From Amoebidium appalachense (taxonomy: Eukaryota; Ichthyosporea), in assembly GCA_963693365.1 (NCBI GenBank), contig CAVNZM010000013.1, positions 2,790,001-2,854,000 of the forward strand: DNA of 64,000 nucleotides, written 5' to 3'. The position numbers and the translations under genes are program-made. Each line of letters opens with the position of its first letter. Within the stretch, counting starts at the first letter, position 1. Shown piece by piece: positions 40,871 to 50,853 of this stretch. The notes beneath the pieces are model-generated. The model was not told where the DNA came from and searched no databases. It worked only from the letters and a program-made list of their open reading frames with translations.

Positions 40871-41014
40871 CAGTCTGGAGCAGACTCCGGAGTCGAGACT
40901 TAGAAATTTGTTGTATTGCAGTCTCGCTCCTGTGGAACGAGACTTAAAAATTTGTAACAAGTTGTGAGAAAAAACAAACTGTCAGGCGTGGTCTCTGCTC
41001 CTGTGGAGCGAGAC
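40871..41014. repeat. Short hairpin repeats GTCTC..GCTCC-TGT-GGAGC.GAGAC
   Basis: Hairpin words at 40921-40943 and 40991-41014, plus a related one at 40871-40900. Another copy of the 40991 form lies at 44943-44966, just beyond DIRS-C. Two ~40-bp blocks (GCAGTCT...GACTTAGAAATTTGT) are direct repeats. Confidence 0.8.
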
Positions 41015-41224
41015 AAGGTTTTATTTGTGGAAATTATTGACATAAATATTTTTCTGGGTAAACACGTAGGATGGGTGTCCGATATCAACAGACTTTGTTT
41101 CATGTTTTAGCAGTTCGCGTTCGGCTGCCCGCATACGGGCACCTATTAGCCGATCAAAACATCAGATTCCACAGATCACTAGACCGAGTTTGATTGGCTC
41201 AGGATCAGATTTCACATAACACTA

Positions 41225-41345
41225 GATCGATTTTGATTGGCTCAGATCGGTAGCCTTAGGTATATAAGCACGACAGTTTTTAGCAGATCAGCAAGCAACA
41301 AACACATCTTCTGTGTTTAGCACCTACAGCTTTACAGCTATATTT
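41225..41345 (+). promoter_or_regulatory. A1 promoter of DIRS-C
   Basis: GATTGGCTCA boxes, then TATATAAGCACGACAG near 41262, then CATCTTCTGTGTTTAGCACC. This CCAAT-TATA layout is repeated in every A repeat in the window. Confidence 0.65.
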
Positions 41346-41383
41346 TTCTTTTCTTCTCCCTATCTTTCCCTACGCCGGTCAGC

Positions 41384-42544
41384 ATGCCGCCGAAAAAGCG
41401 CCAGGCCTCAGCCGCCGCCCCTGCCGCGGCACCTAAGCGCCTGACCCGCAGCGACCTCCGCCACAGGCTGACCAACGCTCCCGCGGGCACTGACGCGCCT
41501 CCAGCGGTCCATACCACCACGGACCCTCCGGCTACTCTCCCCTCTACTCCTGAAGTCCCTCCTCAGGCCCCACCGTCCCCGCCGATGACTTCTCAAGACG
41601 CCGTCCTTGCCGCCCTCACCGCCATCAGCACCCAGATGGCTGGCGTCCTGGCCGATCTCACCAACCGCGACCCTCCCGCGCCCCCCGCCGCGCCCTCCGC
41701 ACCCGGGGAGATTTCCCTGGGGCTGCATCTCGGCCCTGACCTGGATCTACCTGCCCTGCCCGTGCCCCCCATTACAGGTGAGAACACTGGCGACATTCAG
41801 CCGGGCACACTCCCGCTTCCCCCCGCGGATGTGCTGGCAGATTTGCGCGCCAATCGTTTCGTCGACCTGTATAAGTTCACCCCCGCCGCCCTCCTGGCCC
41901 CATCCAAGAAAGGTCAGCATCTGCGCATGGCCGACGACGGCAGCATCGAGACTTTTCGCCAAGACAAACCTGTTCCCCTGCGTTCACTCGTCATTTGGAT
42001 CCAAGCTTGGACCCATTACATGGCCGCCAAGCACCACCTCGGCCTCCCCACGGACAAAGAAGTACTTTGGACTCAGCACATCACTCGCCTCAGCACCCGA
42101 TACCCGTGGGCCCAGATCCACAACTATGACGTATACGCCCGAACCGTTGCCCACCAGCAGGGTCGGGCTCCGATCGAGTGTCCCAACCTGCTCGCCCAAC
42201 TCCACCAGGATCTCCTCCTGCCACCCACTCTGCTCATACCGGACGCATGTCAGCGCTGCGGCTTCCCCGACCACCCCAGCGCGGCCTGCCCCATGTACCC
42301 CAAGCCCGGCTGTGGTCTTGATGGTTTCGAGCCGCCCCACAAGCCCGGCGGGGGACAAACCCCCAACCGACCCGGCCCGCAACCCGGCCCGGCACCACCG
42401 ACCCGACCCGTGGATCTACCCGCGACACACTGCAGGAATTTCCACAACGGTCGGTCCTGCGCTAAGCAGCCCTGCCCCTTCTCCCACGTGTGCCCGCTCT
42501 GCTCTGGCACACACCCCCGCAAAGACTGTAAGCACAATGCCTAG
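41384..42544 (+). CDS. Gag-like protein of Ngaro/PAT element (386 aa), intact
   Basis: Starts at ATG in MPPKKRQASAAAPAAAPKRL. The first ~140 residues are Pro/Ala-rich; a helical segment follows (VLADLRANRFVDLYKFTPAA; IQAWTHYMAAKHHLG). Three zinc-binding motifs follow: CQRCGFPDHPSAAC (CCHC knuckle), CRNFHNGRSCAKQPCPFSH (CCCH-type) and CPLCSGTHPRKDC. It should coat the element's RNA as a nucleocapsid. Closely similar to 62557-63726. No frameshift here, unlike the copy at 8198-9354. Confidence 0.9.
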   Translation: MPPKKRQASAAAPAAAPKRLTRSDLRHRLTNAPAGTDAPPAVHTTTDPPATLPSTPEVPPQAPPSPPMTSQDAVLAALTAISTQMAGVLADLTNRDPPAPPAAPSAPGEISLGLHLGPDLDLPALPVPPITGENTGDIQPGTLPLPPADVLADLRANRFVDLYKFTPAALLAPSKKGQHLRMADDGSIETFRQDKPVPLRSLVIWIQAWTHYMAAKHHLGLPTDKEVLWTQHITRLSTRYPWAQIHNYDVYARTVAHQQGRAPIECPNLLAQLHQDLLLPPTLLIPDACQRCGFPDHPSAACPMYPKPGCGLDGFEPPHKPGGGQTPNRPGPQPGPAPPTRPVDLPATHCRNFHNGRSCAKQPCPFSHVCPLCSGTHPRKDCKHNA

Positions 42545-42820
42545 TCTACGCGCACACCCACACCCACAGATAGAACATAGGGGCTAGGAGCTAGGTTACA
42601 CGGGTCCAAGGACACGGAGCTCGGGAAAAACGGGGCACTAGGGCTGAGTAACAATTTTCGCAGGCCAACTACGGCGCCCGCGCGCGCCAAGAATAAATGT
42701 CCCTACACAAAGACGTTATTCTGGCCACTGCACATAATTTTACCTCCCCCCCCCCATCCCACGAGCCTCCCCCCCTTACACTCACCTAGCACTCCCTCCC
42801 CCCCCCCTTCTTCTAACTCT

Positions 42821-43260
42821 GTGTACGCCCACACCCGCGCGTGCTCGGGCATCCCCTGCACAGGGCCCCGCTGCCCTCCCTGCAAACCCTCCCTCGGGCC
42901 CAGCTGCCCTACTCTAAACCCACCGGGGCCCTGCTGCCCCCCCCCCCCCCCCCGATGCCGGGATCTCCCCGAGGGAGCCCCACCCTTGCTAACCACCCCT
43001 TCCCCCGAGGCTCAGCCCCCGGAGGCCCGCCCGCTGCCCCAACACCACGTTGACACCTCCCGCCTCCGGGAGCTGCTGGCCCCCCTACCCAGCCCAATCA
43101 TTCGCCGCGCAGCCCCTCCGTAACCAACTTCCCCGGACCCGACGACTCCGACCTTACCTACCGGAGCCCCCCCGGATCTCCCCTTCCGGAGCAACGCTGG
43201 CCGATTGGCCCCCCACTTTGCTCCAGCCGAGCTGCTTCGTGCCACCAATACACTGCAGGA
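42821..43260 (+). pseudogene. RT-RNase H remnant of DIRS-C (ends only)
   Basis: The Cys/Pro-rich leader (CSGIPCTGPRCPPCKPS ... HHVDTSRLREL) is joined near 43115 to the extreme C-terminal region (NQLPRTRRLRPYLPEPP). The whole RT palm and RNase H are deleted. The frame has no ATG, as in the full-length element. Confidence 0.8.
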
Positions 43261-44247
43261 ATGCCAGGCCCTGAGTCTCAACCTCGACTCTCGGGCCTTT
43301 TACTCCCGGGTGCAAAAAAAAAAAAAAAAGTATTGATCGATTTTTGTGTGGCATCTCGGCTGCAATCCTCCGCCGGATCCTCCCTCCCGGCCTCCCCCCA
43401 CACCGTGCAGCTTTTTCTCGCCTGGTGTGCCCAACGAGGGGTACAGGCCTCTTCCTTGGCCGGCTACAATTCGGCCATCACCAGACTCCACCTCGACATG
43501 GGCCTCCCTGCTCCCTACCCCCACGACAAGTCTCTGGCCTGGTTCCTCCGAGGGGTGGGCAGATGGCAGCTTTCTCTCAACATCCGACCCCGATCATCCA
43601 CCAGGGAGCCCCTCCTGCCCTCCCACCTCAGCATACTCCATGACCAGTGCCCCAACAAGGCCTCCTCGGCCAATCTACGGCTATGGATGGCCCTCATCGT
43701 CGGTTTCTGTGGTCTCCTCCGTTCGGGGGAATTTACCTCCAAAACCCTGACTTCCTTTGACCCGTCCCGTCACGTTAAACGGAAGGATGTGACCTTCAGC
43801 TACACCCCCACCGGTACTTTGTCCCATGCCACCCTCCACCTGCCAACCTCCAAGACGGATGTACAGGCCCGAGGTGTCAACGTCACTCTAGCTGCCCTGC
43901 CCCTCACCCACTTCTCCCCAGCCCATCTCCTCCGGCAATTCCTGGATACAACGTCCGGTCAACCCGACGACCCCCTGTTCAGTCTCGGTGGCATTCCCTA
44001 CACCAAGGGTGCTTTCTCTGCCGACTTCCGTGCCCTCCTCTCCCGGGCAGGCCTCTCACCCTCCCGGTTTGCCGGCCACAGCCTCCGCATAGGGGGGGCC
44101 ACAGCACTGGCTGAGGCCGGGGTCGACGACTCCCGGATCAAACAACTCGGCAGGTGGTCCTCCGACTGTTTCCTGATTTATACCCGCCTTCGTCCGGCCT
44201 CCATTGCTGCCACTACCACACGTGTATCCGCCTCTATTCTTAAGTGA
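43261..44247 (+). CDS. Tyrosine recombinase of DIRS-C
   Basis: From about residue 28 the sequence matches the recombinase at 59339-60541. Catalytic Arg (LLRSGEF), H-x-x-R (GHSLRIGG), LGRW and nucleophile IYTRL are all present. Upstream, the CAAAAAG of the intact copy is expanded to an A-run of about 17 (43317-43329 region). This breaks the normal N-terminal frame, so the ATG at 43261 may not be the native start. It would integrate circular cDNA. Catalytic domain complete; N-terminus doubtful. Confidence 0.8.
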   Translation: MPGPESQPRLSGLLLPGAKKKKKVLIDFCVASRLQSSAGSSLPASPHTVQLFLAWCAQRGVQASSLAGYNSAITRLHLDMGLPAPYPHDKSLAWFLRGVGRWQLSLNIRPRSSTREPLLPSHLSILHDQCPNKASSANLRLWMALIVGFCGLLRSGEFTSKTLTSFDPSRHVKRKDVTFSYTPTGTLSHATLHLPTSKTDVQARGVNVTLAALPLTHFSPAHLLRQFLDTTSGQPDDPLFSLGGIPYTKGAFSADFRALLSRAGLSPSRFAGHSLRIGGATALAEAGVDDSRIKQLGRWSSDCFLIYTRLRPASIAATTTRVSASILK

Positions 44248-44922
44248 AACCTTTGGAGCAAGCATACTGCTCTCGTGCCGTGGTTTACAACCATTGCAGG
44301 TTCACTTTCGTCCAAGGGGATGTCCCCCTAGAGGCAACACACGTCCCGGAGTAGTTTTCATAGAGGTTTTATTTGTGGAAATTATTGACATAAATATTTT
44401 TCTGGGTAAACACGTAGGATGGGTGTCCGATATCAACAGACTTCGTTTCATGTTTTAGCAGTTCGCGTTCGGCTGCCCGCATACGGGCACCTCATAGCCG
44501 ATCAAAACATCAGATTCCACAGATCACTAGACCGAGTTTGATTGGCTCAGGATCAGATTTCACATAACACTAGATCGATTTTGATTGGCTCAGATCGGTA
44601 GCCTTAGGTATATAAGCACGACAGTTTTTAGCAGATCAGCAAGCAACAAACACATCTTCTGTGTTTAGCACCTACAGCTTTACAGCTATATTTTTCTTTT
44701 TCACCCACCCACCTACACCCTACACTCAACCCCCATTGATCCCCACATACGTGCTGTTTTTTCACGGGGCGAAGACTTCCCCCGTTTTTTGGGCACAAGG
44801 ACCTCACGGATCAATAAATTGATGACTGGGGGCTTGCCGTGGTTTACAACCATTGCAGGTTCACTTTCGTCCAAGGGGATGTCCCCCTAGAGGCAACACA
44901 CGTCCCGGAGTAGTTTTCATAG

Positions 44923-45182
44923 AAAAAGTAAATATGGTATCCGTCTCTGCTCCTGTGGAGCGAGACGCAAAGAAACATCTTTATGCGCTCTTCTTACCGT
45001 GTGATGTCATATTGTATGTGTCCTTACAGTGATTTTATGACGTATGATGTATGAAATCATTATCATACATTGAACATGCCATTATGCATGTAAGGATGGG
45101 TTTATGACGCACCAAAAAGCACATTGTGCATGTGCATAGCACACCCTTACAACATATGCAAGTGTACGTTACGACGTCAAAT
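44923..45182. other. Spacer with hairpin word and palindrome-rich DNA
   Basis: Contains GTCTCTGCTCCTGTGGAGCG AGAC at 44943-44966, then ATGACGTATGATG- and TTACGACGTC-type words resembling the arm DNA at 50227-50853. No gene. Confidence 0.4.
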
Positions 45183-45398
45183 CGCACACATCGATTCAGT
45201 CGCACACATCGATTCAGTCGCACACATCGATTCAGTCGCACACATCGATTCAGTCGCACACATCGATTCAGTCGCACACATCGATTCAGTCGCACACATC
45301 GATTCAGTCGCACACATCGATTCAGTCGCACACATCGATTCAGTCGCACACATCGATTCAGTCGCACACATCGATTCAGTCGCACACATCGATTCAAA
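45183..45398 (+). repeat. 18-bp tandem array, 12 units, at LINE 5' end
   Basis: CGCACACATCGATTCAGT repeated 12 times, essentially perfect, each unit carrying the palindrome ATCGAT. It sits about 105 bp upstream of LINE ORF1 and may be the LINE's 5'-UTR monomer array. Open frames through it on both strands are repeat translations. Confidence 0.9.
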
Positions 45399-45501
45399 TG
45401 TCGCTCTTTATTATCTGCTAATAAATAGTATCCTTCGCGCATCCACCCCTAAACCAGGCCATCCGTGGCCCTAAGGGCCGGGGAACACCCCCATCCATGT
45501 C

Positions 45502-46686
45502 ATGGCACATGCCTATAATCGTTTCAGAACCTCTTTCAAAGTTCCATCTACACCCATCACACATGTGCGACCATTAAAACGTCCAGCAGATACACCTACC
45601 ACAGATGCACAACCAGAAAAACATCGCCTTAGACTAAGCGCAACACCTATTTACAATACACTACCCATTCAGAATAACACCACACCACTCCGTAGAAACA
45701 CAATAACAACCATGCCGAAACTTTCGGTTGATACAGTACTGGCAGAACTTGCCCTCGTTAAGAAACAGCTAAATGAGCTGTTACCACTCAAGAACATGAT
45801 AGAAAAACTCCAAACAGAAAATACCCAACTCAAGCTCACCATTGATTCACTCACAGCCCAGCTAAACATTAGTGGATCGCAAAACCCCAAAACTCATGAG
45901 CAAACATCTCGCGACGGAGACATTTCCACCCCAACACAAAACAACACAGGACCGGAAGCACAGCTCCCGGCAGAGTTCCTAGAATATGCGAACTCTCGTA
46001 AAACACCCGAGCTCCGCCAAATTGCCAAGGAAACATATGCCAGCATTCTTGCAGGCAACGAGTACCGCCGCAACTCCCCTCCCAAACCGCCGGCTAAGGG
46101 GAACACCCAAGCAAACGGTAACATCAACATCCCACCCAAATACGAGAGGGTGTATTTCAAAGTCAAGCACGGCAGACGCCCACACAGGGCCATGTGGTCC
46201 ATCTTCAAGGCTCTCGGCTTCCGGTGCTCTCGCATCCTTTGTCTGTCCTTCATTGGATACGATGTGCTGGAAGTAGCAGTACGGGGCGACTATAACCGTG
46301 CGTTCATCCGTGACGCGACAAAGGGGTGTGGAAGCTTCTTCACCCACCTCCCAAGCTACGACCCATGCGCGCCGGAAAACATTCAGAAAGCAGACAAAGA
46401 ACGTAAAGTGTCTGCTAAGAATGCGTGCGCCACACGTTGTCGTGTACGCATCAGCAAGGCAAAAGAGTTCCTCGCAAAGTTGGAAAACGATGCTACGAGC
46501 GTGATAGACACGGACACGAAGGAACCAATGTTTTCTGGTGAGAAACTGCTCGAGCGCAAACGCCGATGCGAGATGGAAATCGAGCTCTTCTGCGAACTGT
46601 TCGCGCTGGCGGAAGGTCGTGCATACGACCCCATAAGCGACAAGTGGGAACCAACCCCACAGGTGTCGGACCAAACCGATGCCTAA
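45502..46686 (+). CDS. LINE ORF1 protein (394 aa)
   Basis: The ATG at 45502 is the first of the frame; a second candidate is ATGCCGAAACTTTCGG at 45713. A coiled coil spans about residues 75-115 (LALVKKQLNELLPLKNMIEK then LQTENTQLKLTIDSLTAQL, with heptad leucines). The C-terminal half reads YFKVKHGRRPHRAMWSIFKA and LCLSFIGYDVLEVAVRGDYN, resembling the RNA-binding region of L1/Tad-like ORF1 proteins. No CCHC knuckle is seen. The role would be RNA binding and chaperoning in the LINE particle. Its stop codon overlaps the ORF2 start (ATGCCTAA). Confidence 0.8.
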   Translation: MAHAYNRFRTSFKVPSTPITHVRPLKRPADTPTTDAQPEKHRLRLSATPIYNTLPIQNNTTPLRRNTITTMPKLSVDTVLAELALVKKQLNELLPLKNMIEKLQTENTQLKLTIDSLTAQLNISGSQNPKTHEQTSRDGDISTPTQNNTGPEAQLPAEFLEYANSRKTPELRQIAKETYASILAGNEYRRNSPPKPPAKGNTQANGNINIPPKYERVYFKVKHGRRPHRAMWSIFKALGFRCSRILCLSFIGYDVLEVAVRGDYNRAFIRDATKGCGSFFTHLPSYDPCAPENIQKADKERKVSAKNACATRCRVRISKAKEFLAKLENDATSVIDTDTKEPMFSGEKLLERKRRCEMEIELFCELFALAEGRAYDPISDKWEPTPQVSDQTDA

Positions 46687-49600
46687 TTTATCCTTCTTCT
46701 TCTGGAATGCTCGGACACTGGGCCCCCAAAAGGGCCTCCCCCCCGGGACACTCGACGATAAAATCAGCTACATACAACAACAGACAAACAACCACACGTT
46801 TACAGTGATTTGCGAAACACAGTTTAAAAACCACCACAAATTCAACTCTACATTGGTCGACACATCCACACACCCCGGTTACGCGAAAAACCGAGGCATT
46901 ATTGTACTTGCCGCACCACACGTGAGAGTGAAGTGCAAACCGGTAGCAAAAACGGAATTCTCGGTTTCTATAGAGTTTCTTTCTAATGTTTTTACTTTTG
47001 TATATTACCCACCATCTATGTCGGTTGTCGAATTGACTCACGAGTTGTCACAGTTACCAATGTCCACTGTTATTTTAGGTGATTTTAACACGCGACTCCA
47101 CCACACAGACACACTGCAAGTGAGTGTCGGGTACCCATCTAAGCCCCCGGAGCGTGCTATCCCTTTAGCAAGGTATGTCCAAAGTCACACTTTGCGGTTC
47201 CCTCAAATATCCCATGCCCACAACACCGACTGGGGAGTGGCCTTTTGGCCATCAACCATGTCAAAACTCTCTCTCCCTCCTAACCTCTCTAGGTCATCTG
47301 ACCACTCTCCTATCCTTTTCCTACCTAAGATCTCCCTTGATCTGCTCCCCCCTCCCCCTCCCACCTTTCGCCTCCGTCTATCCCAGCTTAAGTCACAGTG
47401 GGGTAGAGTTGATGTATGTGTATGCTATGCTACGAAACACCCTATATATATGCGCCTATTAGAATCTGCACAAGCCAGGCCAGATTCACATCTCGTACTA
47501 GATACATGCACTAACTTTATTGTTGATGATTTGATAGATCTCGGTGATTATGCTGGCGGTGGTAGGAAGGAATATCCCGATGCTCTCTTGTTACCAAACA
47601 CCACTCCCGCTAGACTAGGTGAACCCCTGTCTCAAAAGGAAAGCTTGCGCCGGCTTGCTAGTATGAATCGATTTGGCCCCCCTGCTCGTATTATTGGTGA
47701 TACCACTGGAGACCCCCTCATAGACTCTGATAAGTATTTCTCGGAACTGTTTAAAGATAGGACCCCCCCCCGCTCAGAAACCTATTGTGTGGCCTGTAGA
47801 CCCATCTATCCCCATAGAATCGATCCTCCCCTTTTTCAGTCCCGATGCCATATGGTCTGTGATATCTAGTTATAGCTCTAGTAAGTCTTGTGGACCTGAT
47901 GGACTCCCTGCTGGGTTTCTTAAAATCCTTGTTCCCTCCTACCCACAAAAGGAAAGTGATCGTGCTATTAAACCTGATCTTACTATCATGTTAAGCTCTC
48001 TCTTTTCTTGGTGTGTTAAATGTGGACATGTCCCGTCATCTTGGTTAGATACCTTAGTGATCCCCATAGTTAAGAAGGACTCTGAGGGCCCCATATCATC
48101 CTTTCGCCCCATTACACTAACCCAGGTTGTTCGTAGATTCTTTGAAGCTTGCTTACTTAGGTTATTTGCACATCACCCTAGGTTTCAATCTATTCTTCAC
48201 ATACACCCATGCCAATCCGCTTTTCGTAAAAACAATTCATGTTATGTTCAAATAATGGCACTGCACGATTCTATGCAAGTTGGTGCACAATATGTTGGCT
48301 TTATTGATTGGAAAACTGCTTACGATTCTGTCTCCCCTGGTCTCCTATGGGAAAAGCTTGCTGCACGGGGTGTACCACACTGCATTGGTGTTCTGTTAGA
48401 AGCACTCTTGTCTCAAACCTATGGTAGAGCTGTGGTTAATGGGCATCTTTCATATGGTTTTGCTCGTACTAGAGGTCTCTTGCAGGGTTCATTGCTTAGC
48501 CCCTTTTTGTTTAACCTATTTATAGATGATTTGGCTGTCAAGATTTACGCCGAAAACGATGACCCTATTAATAACTTTCCGCCTGCACTTCTCTATGCTG
48601 ATGATCTGTCCCTCCTTGCCCGTACCCCTAGACGCCTGCAAAGATTGTTCGATGTAGTGTCAGAGTGGTGCAAGGCAAACCTTATGATCCTTAACATAGA
48701 CAAATGTGGTGTTCTTGTACCTGATATAGCTAACAATTTACACACATTTACATTATCATCTAAACCTGTACCTATAGTTCCAGAATACAAATATCTTGGT
48801 GTTCCGGTTGATTCTGTTGGTGTTATGTTTCCCCATATGGTCGAAAGAGGGTAGAGTTGGCTCGTAAGCGGTTAGCTTTCTTCTCGGCTAATATTTTTAA
48901 AGACACACCCCTCCATCCTTCTATTAGACTTACATTTATTCGCACTTTTGTCTTCCCGGCATGTGAATATGGTTTACCCCTTCTCGCCGCTTGGATCAAG
49001 AAAGAGAGAACTAGAGCGCTTAAACCCTTGGCAAATTTCCTTGAAGCAGAAGTTGCCTCCTTTCTATCTAACAACTGTTGTAAACCTGGGCCTGTAACGC
49101 TCTCGATATATGGTCTGGTCCCAATAGCTGCTAGAGTATCCTATCTCGCGCTGAAATTCAATAAGCACATAAGCCGCTTAAAGAAGTATTTGCCCTCCCA
49201 CCCTCTCTTCTCTATCCGACCTGTCCCCTCCTCACCTCTCCCCTCTTTCCTCCCCTCTCTCTCCCCTTCTCCCCTGGGCACAAATACAAATAAACCCCGC
49301 AATAGTGTGTGTGTGACTTTGGACTGCCACTTACTTATTAAACATGTACACAATCACAAGATAATCACGCAATATAACAAATGGAAAAAGATACCACACG
49401 ACACTAGACCCGATGAAAGCATACACCTTGAAAAACTAAGCCTTATGTCTCGTTTTATATATACTGACCGCCTCAACCATATTGCCAAATATGGCACTCG
49501 CAAGTGTATAACACCTAAATACATATTACCTTCCTGTAGAACTGGTCTTTCTCTAGCTGATGGTATTATTGATCAATTACCACGCTTTTACTGTACACGT

Positions 49601-49876
49601 GCTATACAGTGGAGATCTAATAAGTATAAGGTGGCATCATTTGCATGCCCAAACAACACACACACACACCAGTTTAACCGGTCATGTATCGCCAAATGTA
49701 GTTTGATAGACCACATAATACCGCAACACACACACGTCACATTCACAACAGACACCCAGAAAGATAGCCTACCTGTAAATTACAACATCCTTGATTTTAT
49801 ACTAAACACGCGTAACTACGACCTGTTTATTAGATGTATTGATTGGCTTGAGAAACACATCACTACAAAATTATAG
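46679..49876 (+). pseudogene. LINE ORF2 (endonuclease-reverse transcriptase), copy 1, two frameshifts
   Basis: The N-terminal APE endonuclease shows FFWNARTLG (Asn), VICETQF (Glu), YYPPS, VILGDFNTRL and SRSSDHSPILF (His). RT motifs are SSFRPITLTQVVRRFFEA, GFIDWKTAYDSV, RGLLQGSLLSPFLFNLFIDD, and ALLYADDLSLL (catalytic YADD). There is no RNase H. Break 1 is at the C-run 47763-47771, longer by 4 than in copy 2. Break 2 is a lost A at 48843, giving TAG. Both are homopolymer indels. The enzyme would nick DNA and prime cDNA from the nick. Confidence 0.9.
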
Positions 49877-49884
49877 CGCACGCG

Positions 49885-49892
49885 CACACACA

Positions 49893-49949
<57 letters not shown>

Positions 49950-49981
49950 CCAGCTGATACCGAGTGTCCCGAGGGGAGCCC

Positions 49982-50030
<49 letters not shown>

Positions 50031-50226
50031 GGGGAACCCCAACTAATTGATTTCTCCTTGTAGTCTTTATGGTGTCTCGTAGAGAAAGTAAACCCTGATA
50101 TATAGTCACCACCCGACATCTATGTACGTGATCATGATATACCGCTGAGGGGATATTCCGAGCAAAACCCCCCCCCCCATACCTGAGACTGGTTCTCTTT
50201 GCCTCGAGTAAACAGCGTAAACCCCC
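49885..50226 (+). other. LINE 3' UTR: CA repeat, internal A-run, conserved tail
   Basis: CA repeat (about 49885-49948), AACCAGCTGATACCGAGTGTCCC, an A-run, then about 195 bp conserved in all three copies. Confidence 0.85.
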
Positions 50227-50853
50227 GTATTAATATGCGTCATCTACATTATATGTCGTAATGTCCTCCTATGCATCTGTTTGCAACATCGTAATGTAAT
50301 CTGTAGTAGGATGCAAATCACATCTTATGATAGGTCATGGGTTAGCACAAACCCACCCATGGTATATCCACTGGTTGTGTTTCGGATGTCGGAAAGGGCG
50401 TCTGAACGATTGGATTTCGATCTATTTTTATAATCAACTGGATGGTTTTGCAGTGCTCCATTGCATTGCTTTACAACAAACGATAGACATACATGTGATA
50501 GTCATACGTATTTGATCAAGAGGGTATTAATACCATACATTCGATGCGTTTACAGTGCTCCGTTATATGGCTTTACATCAAACCATAGACATGCATAAGA
50601 TCGTCCACAGGGTGGCGTTCTGATCCTCCCGTAGACGGTGTTACGACTGTCTGAATGCCCCCTGGCCGCCGTCATATACCCACCGACTGGACGTCGTATG
50701 TTGGATCTATTGCACGTCCATTGCACGTCGGTTAGATGGCTACATTGCACACCCATTGGATATGCACTCGCGGGGTTCTATGTACATCCATTGGTGCATC
50801 GGGTATCGGATCGAGCATATTACGACACATCCATTGGACGTCGGGGAGCAAGA
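50227..50853. repeat. Arm-type DNA (left arm) before LINE copy 2
   Basis: Non-coding, rich in short words such as CATTGGACGTCG, GATGTCGG and CCATTGxACGTC. It may continue at 53523-53622 once LINE copy 2 is removed. Two related blocks (50455-50490 and 50548-50590) share GCTCCxTTxxATxGCTTTACA. Confidence 0.45.

Larger units (their letters stand above)
41018..44922 (+). mobile_element. DIRS-C: Ngaro/PAT-type element lacking the RT-RNase H core
   Basis: The order is A1 (41018-~41355), gag (41384-42544), remnant of the RT frame, tyrosine recombinase (43261-44247), B1 (~44270-44365), A2 (44366-~44700), B2 (~44700-44922). Split direct repeats A1...B1-A2-B2 define the Ngaro/PAT group. About 1.3 kb including YVDD is missing relative to 58167-64000. 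The element could only move with RT supplied in trans. Identical hairpin words lie just outside both ends. Confidence 0.9.
45399..50226 (+). mobile_element. LINE (non-LTR retrotransposon), copy 1, near full length
   Basis: Two ORFs (45502-46686, 46679-49876), a CA repeat, an internal A-run of about 48 (49985-50029) and a 3' UTR ending GCGTAAACCCCC. The poly-A is internal, not terminal. ORF2 has APE endonuclease and RT domains. Two homopolymer indels break ORF2 relative to copy 2. The two LINE copies are almost identical over 2.6 kb. Confidence 0.9.

Noticed and set aside
45183-45398. CRISPR-like regular repeat
   Set aside because: Units are contiguous 18-bp copies without spacers, and the context is a eukaryotic LINE.
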